Positions 9,171 through 18,181 of a DNA stretch of 64,000 nt are shown here, one piece after another. Source of the stretch: Virgifigura sp964551315 (GTDB taxonomy: Bacteria > Pseudomonadota > Alphaproteobacteria > Dongiales > Dongiaceae); assembly GCA_964551315.1 (NCBI GenBank), contig CAZKCM010000019.1, forward strand, positions 1 to 64,000. Reading direction: 5' to 3'. Within the stretch, counting starts at the first letter, position 1. Each line of letters opens with the position of its first letter. The position numbers and the translations under genes were made by a program. Below the pieces are notes generated by a model, which saw only the letters and a list, made by a program, of their open reading frames with translations, searched no databases and had not been told where the DNA came from.

Positions 9171-12100
9171 TTGACCGCAGTACGGACGATTGAAGCACGA
9201 GGGGAAACGCCGGGGCCTCGGATCTACAACCTGTTTCCGCTTCTCGCGGGGTCGGTGGCCGACTGGAAGAAGCACCTGCCGCGGATCGCGCGCATGGGCT
9301 TCGACTGGGTCTATCTCAATCCGTTTCACTATCCGGGGTTCTCAGGCAGTCTCTACGCGGTCAAGGATTACCACCGGTTGAACCCGATCTTCCGGGGCGC
9401 GTCGAGGAAGCCGGACGATGCGTTGCTGCAGGACTTCCTGACCGCGGCGCGGAAGCACGGCATCGACGTGATGATGGACCTCGTGATCAATCACACGGCG
9501 AAGGACTCGGATCTCGTGACGGAGCATCCGGACTGGTACCTGCGCGAAGCGGACGGATCCGTCCGGTCGCCCTCGGCGATCGATCCGGCAGACGCGACGA
9601 ACGTTACCGTCTGGGGCGACCTCGCCGAGATCGATTTCAGCGAGCGGCCGGAACTTGCGGCAATCGTCGATTACTGGTCGGACATTGTCCGCTACTACGC
9701 GCGGCTGGGGTTCCGGGGATTCCGCTGCGATGCCGCCTACAAGGTGCCGGCCGCGGTGTGGTCGGCGCTGATCGGAGCCGCCCGGGCGGTTCGGCCCGAC
9801 GCCGTTTTCGCCGCCGAGACGCTCGGTTGCCGGCTCGACGAGGTGGCGGCGCTCCGCCCCGCTGGCTTCGACTTCCTGTTCAACAGCTCCAAATGGTGGG
9901 ATTTCCGTGGCGAGTGGCTGCTCCAGCAATACGACGACTTCCGCCGTATCGCCCCGTCGATCTCCTTTCCCGAGAGCCATGACACCGACCGTCTGGCGGC
10001 GGAAGCGATCGCCCAGGGACTCACGGCACCGGACCGGATCGAGGCGCTCTATCGCCAGCGCTACCTGTTCGCCGCCACCTTCTCGACCGGGTTGATGATG
10101 CCGATCGGCTATGAGTTCGGCTTCCGGCGCAAGCTTGACGTGGTCCGCACCCGGCCGGCGGATTGGGAAGAGCCGCTGTTCGACCTCAGCGACTACATCG
10201 CCGAGGTCAACGCGATGAAGGCGGAGCAGCCGGTGCTGAACGAGGAGGGGCCTCAGGTCGCCGTACATGCGGATCTGGGGCCCGCGGTCGCGCTCGTCCG
10301 TCGTGGCGAGCGCGCGACGCCCGGCTGGGTGGCGACGATCCTCAACCCCGACGGGCAGGGCTCGCACGGCTTTGCCGCCGGCCGCCTCGCCGACGTCGTG
10401 ACGGGGCCGGTCGAGGGCCGCGAGATCACGCCCGAACGGCCATCCGGCGAGGACCTGACGGCCGACCGGATCATAGAGCTGGAGCCGTTCGCGGCCCGCG
10501 TGTTTCGGGGGGAGGGGGACAGCCGGCCGCGCGCCCCGGCTTCCGGGTGCGCGGTGTCGGCCCGGACGGCGCGGTTGGCATCGACGGTGGCGCTGCCGCT
10601 GAGCGAGATCCGCAGCACGCCGGTCATCATCCAGAACGTCTGGCCGGAGATCGACCACGGCCGATATCCGGTGAAGCGCGAGGTCGGCGACGTTCTGGAG
10701 GTCTGGGCCGACATCTTCCGCGAAGGCCACGAGAAGATCGCCGCCGTGCTGAAATGCCGCCGCAAGGACGAGGCGGACTGGCACGAGGTGCCGATGACTC
10801 TCGAGAACCCCGGCCTCGACCGGTGGTGCGGGCGCGTCACCCTCACCGAAAACACCCGCTACCTCTACACGATCGAGGCGTGGAGGGATGCCTTCGAGTC
10901 CTGGCGGGACGGTGCGCAGAAGAAGCGCGACGCCGGCCAGGCCATCGGTCTCGAGCTCCTCGAAGGTCGTCTGCTCGTCGAGCGGACCCTGGCGATCGCG
11001 CAGGGCGAGGATCGTGGGCGGCTGGAACGGCTTCTCGAGGCGTTCGACCGGGCGGAGACCGAGGACGAACGGGCCGACCTCCTGCTGTCTCCCGCGGTGC
11101 AAGGGCTCATGGCGCGCTGGCCGGACCGCTCGCAGGCGACGCAGTACGAGCCCGTACTCGAGGTGGTGGTCGACCGCGTCGCGGCGCGGTTCGCTGCCTG
11201 GTACGAGATGTTCCCGCGCTCACAGGGAACGGAACCCGGACGGTCGGCGACCTTCAGGGATTGCGAAAGGCGGCTGCCCGAGATTCGCGATATGGGCTTC
11301 GACGTCGTCTACCTCGTGCCGATCCATCCCATCGGCCGGACCTTCCGCAAGGGACCGAACAACACGCTTGCCAGCGGTCCGGACGACCCCGGCAGTCCCT
11401 ATGCGATCGGGTCCGAGGAGGGCGGTCATACCGCCGTCCATCCGGATCTCGGAACGCTGGAGGATTTTCGCCGCTTCGTTGCCGCGGCCGAGCGGCACGG
11501 CATGGAGGTCGCGCTGGATTTCGCCATCCAATGCTCGCCCGACCATCCCTGGATCAAGGAGCATCCGGAATGGTTCGAGTTCCGTCCCGACGGCTCCATC
11601 AAATACGCGGAGAACCCGCCGAAGAAGTACCAGGACATCGTCAACGTGAACTTTTACGGCGAGCACCGCGAGGAGCTGTGGCGGGAGCTGCTGAAGGTCG
11701 TGCTCTTCTGGGTCGACCAGGGCGTGAAGACCTTCCGGGTCGATAATCCGCACACCAAGCCGGTGCCGTTCTGGGAATGGCTGATCCGTTCGGTGCAGGA
11801 GCGGCATCCCGAGGTGATCTTCCTGTCGGAGGCCTTTACCCGCCCGCCGATGCTCAAGATGCTCGCCAAGGTCGGGTTCAGCCAGTCCTACACCTACTTC
11901 ACCTGGCGGAACTTCAAGGAGGAGCTGATCGAGTATCTGACGGAGCTCACACAGACCGAGGTCAAGGAGTATCTGCGACCGAACTTCTTCACCAACACGC
12001 CGGACATCCTGCCGACCTATCTCCAGACCGGTGGGCGCCCCGCGTTCAAGATCCGGCTCGTGCTGGCCGCGACGCTCTCCAGCGTCTACGGCATCTACAA

Positions 12101-12584
12101 TGGGTTCGAACTGTGTGAGAACACGGCCATCCCGAACACCGAGGAGTATCTCAACTCCGAGAAGTACGAGTACAAGGTGTGGGACTGGGACCGCCCCGGC
12201 AACATAAAGGACTACATTGCGCGCGTGAACCGCATACGGCGCGAGAACCCGGCGCTGCACGAGCTCGACAATCTCCGGTTCTATCCGTCCGACGGCGAGC
12301 AGGTGCTGTTCTACGGAAAGATGACGCCTGATCGCGGGAACATGATCTTCGTCGCGGTCAATCTCGACCCCTTCGAGCCGCAGGAGAGCGAGGTCGAGCT
12401 ACCGCTTGAGGCCATGGGCATCCCCGAGGACGAGAACTTCGAGGTCGAGGATCTGCTGACCGGCGCCAAGCATCTGTGGCGCGGCGCCCGCCATCGCCTG
12501 CGTCTCGATCCCGAGGTGAACCCGGCCGCGATCCTGCGGATCGCCCCCTGGACCTATGTCGACTACCGAACGCCCTGCTTCTGA
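9171..12584 (+). CDS. glgE: GlgE maltosyltransferase fused to an N-terminal GH13 domain
   Basis: The 1137-residue product combines two glycoside hydrolase family 13 units. Residues 1 to about 440 form an alpha-amylase-like barrel with a complete catalytic set: Asp187 (FRCDAAYK), Glu216 (AAETLG) and Asp271 (ESHDTD). Residues from about 490 form GlgE, which transfers maltose from maltose-1-phosphate to the non-reducing end of an alpha-1,4-glucan. Asp858 (FRVDNPH) and Glu887 (FLSEAF) are the expected nucleophile and acid/base. Such fusions exist in other Alphaproteobacteria; the job of the first domain is not established. TTG 9171 is chosen because GAGGG ends seven bases upstream; ATG 9153 is the alternative. 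The maltokinase partner starts 12 bases after the stop. Confidence 0.88.
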   Translation: MTAVRTIEARGETPGPRIYNLFPLLAGSVADWKKHLPRIARMGFDWVYLNPFHYPGFSGSLYAVKDYHRLNPIFRGASRKPDDALLQDFLTAARKHGIDVMMDLVINHTAKDSDLVTEHPDWYLREADGSVRSPSAIDPADATNVTVWGDLAEIDFSERPELAAIVDYWSDIVRYYARLGFRGFRCDAAYKVPAAVWSALIGAARAVRPDAVFAAETLGCRLDEVAALRPAGFDFLFNSSKWWDFRGEWLLQQYDDFRRIAPSISFPESHDTDRLAAEAIAQGLTAPDRIEALYRQRYLFAATFSTGLMMPIGYEFGFRRKLDVVRTRPADWEEPLFDLSDYIAEVNAMKAEQPVLNEEGPQVAVHADLGPAVALVRRGERATPGWVATILNPDGQGSHGFAAGRLADVVTGPVEGREITPERPSGEDLTADRIIELEPFAARVFRGEGDSRPRAPASGCAVSARTARLASTVALPLSEIRSTPVIIQNVWPEIDHGRYPVKREVGDVLEVWADIFREGHEKIAAVLKCRRKDEADWHEVPMTLENPGLDRWCGRVTLTENTRYLYTIEAWRDAFESWRDGAQKKRDAGQAIGLELLEGRLLVERTLAIAQGEDRGRLERLLEAFDRAETEDERADLLLSPAVQGLMARWPDRSQATQYEPVLEVVVDRVAARFAAWYEMFPRSQGTEPGRSATFRDCERRLPEIRDMGFDVVYLVPIHPIGRTFRKGPNNTLASGPDDPGSPYAIGSEEGGHTAVHPDLGTLEDFRRFVAAAERHGMEVALDFAIQCSPDHPWIKEHPEWFEFRPDGSIKYAENPPKKYQDIVNVNFYGEHREELWRELLKVVLFWVDQGVKTFRVDNPHTKPVPFWEWLIRSVQERHPEVIFLSEAFTRPPMLKMLAKVGFSQSYTYFTWRNFKEELIEYLTELTQTEVKEYLRPNFFTNTPDILPTYLQTGGRPAFKIRLVLAATLSSVYGIYNGFELCENTAIPNTEEYLNSEKYEYKVWDWDRPGNIKDYIARVNRIRRENPALHELDNLRFYPSDGEQVLFYGKMTPDRGNMIFVAVNLDPFEPQESEVELPLEAMGIPEDENFEVEDLLTGAKHLWRGARHRLRLDPEVNPAAILRIAPWTYVDYRTPCF

Positions 12585-12596
12585 AGTCAGAGAGAG

Positions 12597-15500
12597 ATGC
12601 ATTCCGACGATCCGCTCTGGTACAAGGACGCAATCATCTACCAGCTGCACGTCAAGGCGTTTTACGATTCGAACGGCGACGGCATCGGGGACTTTCCGGG
12701 TCTGACCGCGAAGCTCGATTACATTCGCGACCTGGGAGTTACGGCCATTTGGCTGCTGCCGTTCTATATCTCGCCCCTGCGCGACGACGGCTACGACATC
12801 GCCGATTATCGGCGCGTCAATCCGGCCTTTGGCACGCTGGGCGATTTCCGGAAGTTCGTGCGCGAGGCGCACCGGCGCGACCTGCGGGTGATCACGGAAC
12901 TGGTCATCAATCACACCTCCGACCAGCACCCCTGGTTCCAGCGCGCGCGCACGGCCAAGCCCGGATCCCGGTGGCGGGACTACTATGTGTGGAGCGACAC
13001 CGACCAGAAGTATCTCGGCACCCGCATCATCTTCCTCGACACGGAAACGTCGAACTGGGCCTGGGACCCGGTCGCCAAGGCCTATTATTGGCATCGCTTC
13101 TACTCCCATCAGCCGGATCTCAACTTCGACAATCCGCGCGTCGTCCAGGAAGTCATCAACATCATGTACTACTGGCTCGACATGGGCGTGGACGGGCTGT
13201 GGCTCGACGCGATCCCGTATCTGTGCGAGCGCGAAGGCACGAACAACGAGAACCTCCCCGAGACGCATGCCATCATCAAGCAGCTCCGGGCCGCCCTCGA
13301 CCGACGCTACACCGGCCGCATGCTGCTCGCGGAGGCGAACCAGTGGCCGGAGGACGTGCGCCCCTATTTCGGCGACGGCGACGAATGCCACATGGCGTTC
13401 CATTTTCCGCTGATGCCGCGCATCTACATGGCCGTGGCGCAAGAGGACCGGCATCCGATCACCGACATCATGCGGCAGACGCCGGAGATCCCGGAGAACT
13501 GCCAGTGGGCCATCTTCCTGCGCAACCACGACGAACTCACGCTTGAGATGGTCACGAATCAGGAGCGCGACTATCTCTGGCGGTTCTACGCCGCCGACAT
13601 GCGCGCGCGGCTCAATCTCGGAATTCGCCGCCGCCTGGCGCCCCTGCTTGAAAATGATCGGCGCAAGATCGAGCTCCTGAACAGCCTGCTGCTGTCGATG
13701 CCGGGGACGCCGATCATCTATTACGGCGACGAGATCGCCATGGGCGACAACATCTTTCTGGGCGATCGCGACGGCGTCCGCACGCCCATGCAGTGGTCGC
13801 CGGACCGCAACAGCGGCTTTTCCACCGCCGACCCGCAGCGCCTCTATCTGCCGCCGATCATGGATCCGGTCTATGGCTATCAGGCCGTAAACGTCGAGGC
13901 GCAAAGCCGAAGCTCGTCCTCGCTGCTCAACTGGATGAAGCGCATCATCGCCGTGCGCAAGGCGCATCCGGCCTTCGGCCGCGGCAGCTTGCGGTTTCTC
14001 TATCCCGGTAACCGCAAGATCGTCGCCTACATCCGCGAATATGGCGACGACACGATTCTGTGCGTGGCCAACCTCTCGCGCTCGCCGCAGCCGGTGGAGC
14101 TCGATCTCTCGCCCTATCGAGGCCGCGTGGCGATCGAGCTGATCGGCCGCAGTCCGTTCCCCACGATCGGCGAGTTGCCTTATCTCATCACCCTGCCGGC
14201 CTACGGGTTCTACTGGTTCCTCCTCGCCCAGGAGGCGGAAGCCCCGAGCTGGCACGAGCCTTACGTCCCGCCGCTGCCGGAGCTCCTGACGCTGGTCGCG
14301 CCGCAAGGCTGGGCGAGCCTGCTGTCGGACCGGCCGCGCGAGGCCCTGCAGGGCCAGATCCTGCCGGAGTTCCTGCAGAACCAGCGTTGGTTTGCGGCCA
14401 AGGACGCGGGCGTTCAGTCGGTCGAGATCGGTGACCACGTGGAGGTCGGAACGGGCGACTGGTCCGCGCTCTTCAGCGTTTGCCACGTAACGCTGACGAC
14501 GGGAGCGACCCAGCGCTACTTCCTTCCCCTTGCGGTCGCCTGGGAGGACATGGAGGACCCACTCCTCTCGCTGCTGCCGGCCAGTCTCGCCCGCGTCCGG
14601 AAGGGGGCCCATCGCGGTGTCCTGTACGACGCCGCCGCCGATCCGATCTGGACACGCCTCGTCATCGAGCTGATGCGCAAGGGCGAATCGTTATCGACCG
14701 CACAAGGCGGGCGAATCGTCTTTTCCGCGACCGACGCGCTGGGTCCGCTCGAAGACCTGGCGGATATGGAGATCGGCCGGATCGGAAAAGAGCAGAGCAA
14801 CAGCTCCATGCTCATCGGCGGCAAACTGGTGCTGAAGATCTATCGACGGCTGGAGCCCGGCGTTCATCCGGAACTGGAGGTCGGTCGCTATCTGACGAGC
14901 GTGGCAAAGTACCGCAACACGCCGCCGCTCCTCGGCGCCGTCGAGCTGTTCGACAGCCAGGGGGAGCCGACCGCGCTCGCGGTGCTGCAGGGGTTCGTCC
15001 GGAATCAGGGCGACGGATGGAGTTACACCCTCGAATATCTGGGGCGCTTCTTCGAAGCGGCGCAGCTCGAGCCGGGCGGCGAACCGATGGAGAGTGTGGG
15101 GCTGGATCCCAACCTCGGTCTGTTCCAGACCTTGGGCGTGCGGACCGCGGAACTGCATCGCGCCTTCGCGCTCGACACCGAAGACCCCGCCTTCCGCCCG
15201 GAGCCGGTCAGCGCGGCGGACCTCTCGGCTTGGCGGCGGCGGATTCACAAGCAGGCGCAGGAAGCCCTGGCGGCGATCCGCAAGGCGCGAAGGGCTTTGC
15301 CCGAAGCGGCGGCTGCCGATGCCGCCATGCTCCTCGACAGCCGGCGTCTTCTCGCGGAGCGCATCGACCGGCTGATGCCGGAACGTCTCGATGCGGTCAA
15401 GACACGCTACCACGGCGATCTCCACCTCGGGCAGGTGATCGTCGCGCAGGACGACTTCTACATCATCGACTTCGAGGGTGAGCCGGCGCGTCCTCTGGTC

Positions 15501-15860
15501 GAGCGCCGGGCCAAACATTCGCCTCTCAGAGACGTCGCCGGCATGCTGCGGTCGTTCAATTACGCCGCCTGGACGGTCCTGTTCGACCGAGCGGCCCTGG
15601 AGCCCCGGACCTTGGACGCGCTGAAGCCATGGGCGGAGCTTTGGGAGGAGCGCGTCTCGGACAGCTTCCTGACCGGATACTGGCAGGCGATCGACGGCTG
15701 CCCATCCTATCCGAGCGATCCGTTCCAGGCTCAGAATCTGGTCGATCTGTTCAGCCTCGAGAAGGCGCTTTACGAGATCTGTTACGAGGCGGCCAATCGC
15801 CCGACCTGGCTTCGGATTCCGCTGCGTGGCGTTTTGCGGATGTTGGCCAAGGAGGAATAG
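12597..15860 (+). CDS. treS: Trehalose synthase fused to maltokinase (TreS-Mak)
   Basis: The 1087-residue bifunctional protein has TreS in residues 1-550, which interconverts maltose and trehalose, and maltokinase from about 570, which phosphorylates maltose with ATP to maltose-1-phosphate, the donor for GlgE. TreS catalytic residues are Asp204 (GLWLDAIPYL), Glu246 (LLAEANQWP) and Asp312 (RNHDELTLE). The kinase part has SSMLIGGKLVLKIYRR for ATP binding and HGDLHLGQV with IIDFEGEP as the aminoglycoside-kinase-like catalytic and metal sites. Fusion of these two enzymes is well known and channels maltose. The start ATG follows AGAGAG. It sits between glgE and glgB with gaps of 12 and 7 bases, so the three are almost certainly one operon. 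Confidence 0.93.
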   Translation: MHSDDPLWYKDAIIYQLHVKAFYDSNGDGIGDFPGLTAKLDYIRDLGVTAIWLLPFYISPLRDDGYDIADYRRVNPAFGTLGDFRKFVREAHRRDLRVITELVINHTSDQHPWFQRARTAKPGSRWRDYYVWSDTDQKYLGTRIIFLDTETSNWAWDPVAKAYYWHRFYSHQPDLNFDNPRVVQEVINIMYYWLDMGVDGLWLDAIPYLCEREGTNNENLPETHAIIKQLRAALDRRYTGRMLLAEANQWPEDVRPYFGDGDECHMAFHFPLMPRIYMAVAQEDRHPITDIMRQTPEIPENCQWAIFLRNHDELTLEMVTNQERDYLWRFYAADMRARLNLGIRRRLAPLLENDRRKIELLNSLLLSMPGTPIIYYGDEIAMGDNIFLGDRDGVRTPMQWSPDRNSGFSTADPQRLYLPPIMDPVYGYQAVNVEAQSRSSSSLLNWMKRIIAVRKAHPAFGRGSLRFLYPGNRKIVAYIREYGDDTILCVANLSRSPQPVELDLSPYRGRVAIELIGRSPFPTIGELPYLITLPAYGFYWFLLAQEAEAPSWHEPYVPPLPELLTLVAPQGWASLLSDRPREALQGQILPEFLQNQRWFAAKDAGVQSVEIGDHVEVGTGDWSALFSVCHVTLTTGATQRYFLPLAVAWEDMEDPLLSLLPASLARVRKGAHRGVLYDAAADPIWTRLVIELMRKGESLSTAQGGRIVFSATDALGPLEDLADMEIGRIGKEQSNSSMLIGGKLVLKIYRRLEPGVHPELEVGRYLTSVAKYRNTPPLLGAVELFDSQGEPTALAVLQGFVRNQGDGWSYTLEYLGRFFEAAQLEPGGEPMESVGLDPNLGLFQTLGVRTAELHRAFALDTEDPAFRPEPVSAADLSAWRRRIHKQAQEALAAIRKARRALPEAAAADAAMLLDSRRLLAERIDRLMPERLDAVKTRYHGDLHLGQVIVAQDDFYIIDFEGEPARPLVERRAKHSPLRDVAGMLRSFNYAAWTVLFDRAALEPRTLDALKPWAELWEERVSDSFLTGYWQAIDGCPSYPSDPFQAQNLVDLFSLEKALYEICYEAANRPTWLRIPLRGVLRMLAKEE

Positions 15861-15867
15861 ACCGACC

Positions 15868-18075
15868 ATGGCGAGCTTGCAGGAGGAAGTGGCCATCCGT
15901 GCCGTCGTCGCCGGTGATCACGCCGACCCTTTCTCCTATCTCGGCATGCACGAGGAAGGGCCGGAGAGCTGCCTCGTCGTGCGCGTCTTCGAGCCTCGCG
16001 CCCTGCATGTCTCGGTCATCGACGCGACGAGCGGGGAGGAAGTCGCCACGCTGCGGCGACTGCACGAGGCCGGTTTCTTCGCCGGACGAATCGAGGGTCG
16101 CCGCCACCGCTTTCCCTATCGGTTGCGGTTGCGCGGCGCCAGAGGAAGCTGGGAGATCGAAGATCCGTACCGCTTTCCGCCAGTCCTGGGCGAGATGGAC
16201 GTGTACCTCCTGGCAGAGGGCAAGCATCTCGAGATCTACAAACGGCTCGGTGCGCGCCCGATGACCATGGAAGGCGTGGATGGCGTCGCCTTCGCGGTCT
16301 GGGCGCCCAATGCCCGGCGGGTCAGCGTGGTCGGCCCGTTCAACGACTGGGACGGACGGCGCCATCCGATGCGCTTGCGGTTCGAGTGCGGCGTGTGGGA
16401 GATCTTCATCCCGAATCTCCGTGAGGGTGAGCTCTACAAGTACGAGATCAAGGCGCGCTCCGGCGATCTGCTGCCGTTGAAGGCCGACCCTTGCGGGTTC
16501 TACGCCGAGCGCCCGCCGGCCACGGCCTCGATCGTCTTCGACCTAAACCGGTACGACTGGCAGGACCGGGACTGGGTCGATCGGCAACGCGCGCGGGCGA
16601 ACGCACTCGACGCGCCGATCGCAATCTACGAGGTGCATCTCGGATCCTGGCGGCGGAAGGAAGACAACCGCTATCTCGGCTATCGGGAGCTGGCCGATCT
16701 GCTCGTGCCTTACGCCAAGGAGATGGGGTTTACCCATATCGAGCTGATGCCGGTTTCCGAACATCCGTTCGACGGCTCCTGGGGCTATCAGCCTCTCGGC
16801 CTGTTCGCGCCCACCAGCCGCTTCGGCAACCCCAACGACTTCCGGTTCTTCATCGATCGCTGCCACCGCGAGGGGATCGGCGTTTTCCTCGACTGGGTTC
16901 CGGGCCATTTTCCGACGGACCCACACGGCCTCGGCCGTTTCGACGGCACGCATCTTTACGAGCACGCCGACCCGCGGCAGGGCCGGCATATGGACTGGGA
17001 TACCCTGATCTACAATTTCGGCCGGCGGGAAGTCGCGAACTTCCTCATTTCCAACGCCCTTTACTGGCTCGATCAACATCACGTCGATGGCCTGCGCGTG
17101 GACGCGGTCGCGTCGATGCTCTACCTCGATTACAGCCGCAATCCCGGCGAATGGATCCCCAATGCCTATGGCGGGAACGAGAACCTCGAGGCGATCGCCT
17201 TCCTGCGGCGCACCAACGAACTCGTTCACGGGCGGTTCCCCGGGGCCACGACCGCAGCCGAGGAGTCCACGGCTTGGCCCATGGTGTCTCGGCCGACCTA
17301 TCTCGGCGGCCTCGGCTTCGGCTACAAGTGGAACATGGGGTGGATGCACGACACCCTGGAGTACATGGCGAAGGATCCCATCCACCGCCGCTACCATCAG
17401 GACAAGCTGACCTTCGGCCTGCTCTACGCCTTCACGGAGAACTTCATCCTGCCGCTCTCACATGACGAGGTGGTCCACGGCAAGGGCTCTCTCCTCGGCA
17501 AGATGTCGGGCGATCGTTGGCAGAAGTTCGCCAATCTCCGCGCCTATTTCGCGTTCATGTACACCCATCCGGGCAAGAAGCTGCTGTTCATGGGCGGGGA
17601 GTTCGCTCAGGAGCGCGAGTGGTCGCACGACTTCGGCCTCGACTGGCATCTGCTCGACGACGCGATGCATCGCGGGGTGCAGCTCCTGGTCAAAGACCTA
17701 AACCATCTCTACCGGGCAACCCCGGCGCTGCATCAGCTCGATTGCGAGGCGGCAGGCTTCGCCTGGATCGACTGCCAGGATGCCGAGAACAGCGTCGTTT
17801 CCTATCTGCGGCGCGGTCGCGATCCGGAGGACATTGCCGTCATCGTCTGCAATTTCACGCCGGTCGTCAGGCACGACTACCGGATTGGCGTTCCTTACGG
17901 CGCGTACTATCGGGAGCGGGTGAACACCGACGCCGTCGAATACGGCGGCAGCGGCGTGGGGAACAGCGGCGGCCTCCATGCGGAGCCGGTTCCCCAGCAC
18001 GGGCACACCCACTCCCTGGCTTTGACCCTGCCACCGCTGGCCACCCTGATTCTGACGCCGGAGCGCGGCGGCTGA
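15868..18075 (+). CDS. glgB: 1,4-alpha-glucan branching enzyme
   Basis: The product has 735 residues, normal for full-length GlgB with two N-terminal beta-sandwich domains (about 10-110 and 115-225), a GH13 barrel and a C-terminal sheet domain. It moves alpha-1,4 segments onto O6 to make branches. Asp412 (GLRVDAVASMLYLDYSR) is the nucleophile, the AEEST pair at 465-466 holds the acid/base, and LSHDEVVHGK holds the third carboxylate. The real start is ATG 15868, with AAGGAGGA at normal spacing inside the end of treS; upstream in-frame codons overlap treS. With GlgE and TreS-Mak it completes the pathway from trehalose to branched alpha-glucan. Confidence 0.95.
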   Translation: MASLQEEVAIRAVVAGDHADPFSYLGMHEEGPESCLVVRVFEPRALHVSVIDATSGEEVATLRRLHEAGFFAGRIEGRRHRFPYRLRLRGARGSWEIEDPYRFPPVLGEMDVYLLAEGKHLEIYKRLGARPMTMEGVDGVAFAVWAPNARRVSVVGPFNDWDGRRHPMRLRFECGVWEIFIPNLREGELYKYEIKARSGDLLPLKADPCGFYAERPPATASIVFDLNRYDWQDRDWVDRQRARANALDAPIAIYEVHLGSWRRKEDNRYLGYRELADLLVPYAKEMGFTHIELMPVSEHPFDGSWGYQPLGLFAPTSRFGNPNDFRFFIDRCHREGIGVFLDWVPGHFPTDPHGLGRFDGTHLYEHADPRQGRHMDWDTLIYNFGRREVANFLISNALYWLDQHHVDGLRVDAVASMLYLDYSRNPGEWIPNAYGGNENLEAIAFLRRTNELVHGRFPGATTAAEESTAWPMVSRPTYLGGLGFGYKWNMGWMHDTLEYMAKDPIHRRYHQDKLTFGLLYAFTENFILPLSHDEVVHGKGSLLGKMSGDRWQKFANLRAYFAFMYTHPGKKLLFMGGEFAQEREWSHDFGLDWHLLDDAMHRGVQLLVKDLNHLYRATPALHQLDCEAAGFAWIDCQDAENSVVSYLRRGRDPEDIAVIVCNFTPVVRHDYRIGVPYGAYYRERVNTDAVEYGGSGVGNSGGLHAEPVPQHGHTHSLALTLPPLATLILTPERGG

Positions 18076-18099
18076 CGCCTCCGGCGTGCCTATTAGACA

Positions 18100-18124
18100 G
18101 GAACGAAGGATTCCGCTGCTTGTT
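18100..18124 (+). promoter_or_regulatory. EcfG-type promoter (candidate) for glgX-treZ-malQ-treY
   Basis: GGAAC at 18100-18104, 16 bases, TGTT at 18121-18124, in the only sizeable gap (106 bases) of the glucan/trehalose block. It would let the trehalose-releasing half (glgX to treY) be induced separately from glgE-treS-glgB. Confidence 0.5.
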
Positions 18125-18181
18125 CTTTTCCGAGGTCGGCGCAGCAGAAGAAGGCACTCCGATGAGCCCGAGGAGGTCTCG

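Noticed and set aside
12399..14612. 737-codon minus-strand open frame antisense to treS
   Set aside because: High-GC shadow frame of treS with no domain or motif; long antisense frames also cover glgE, coxA and treY.
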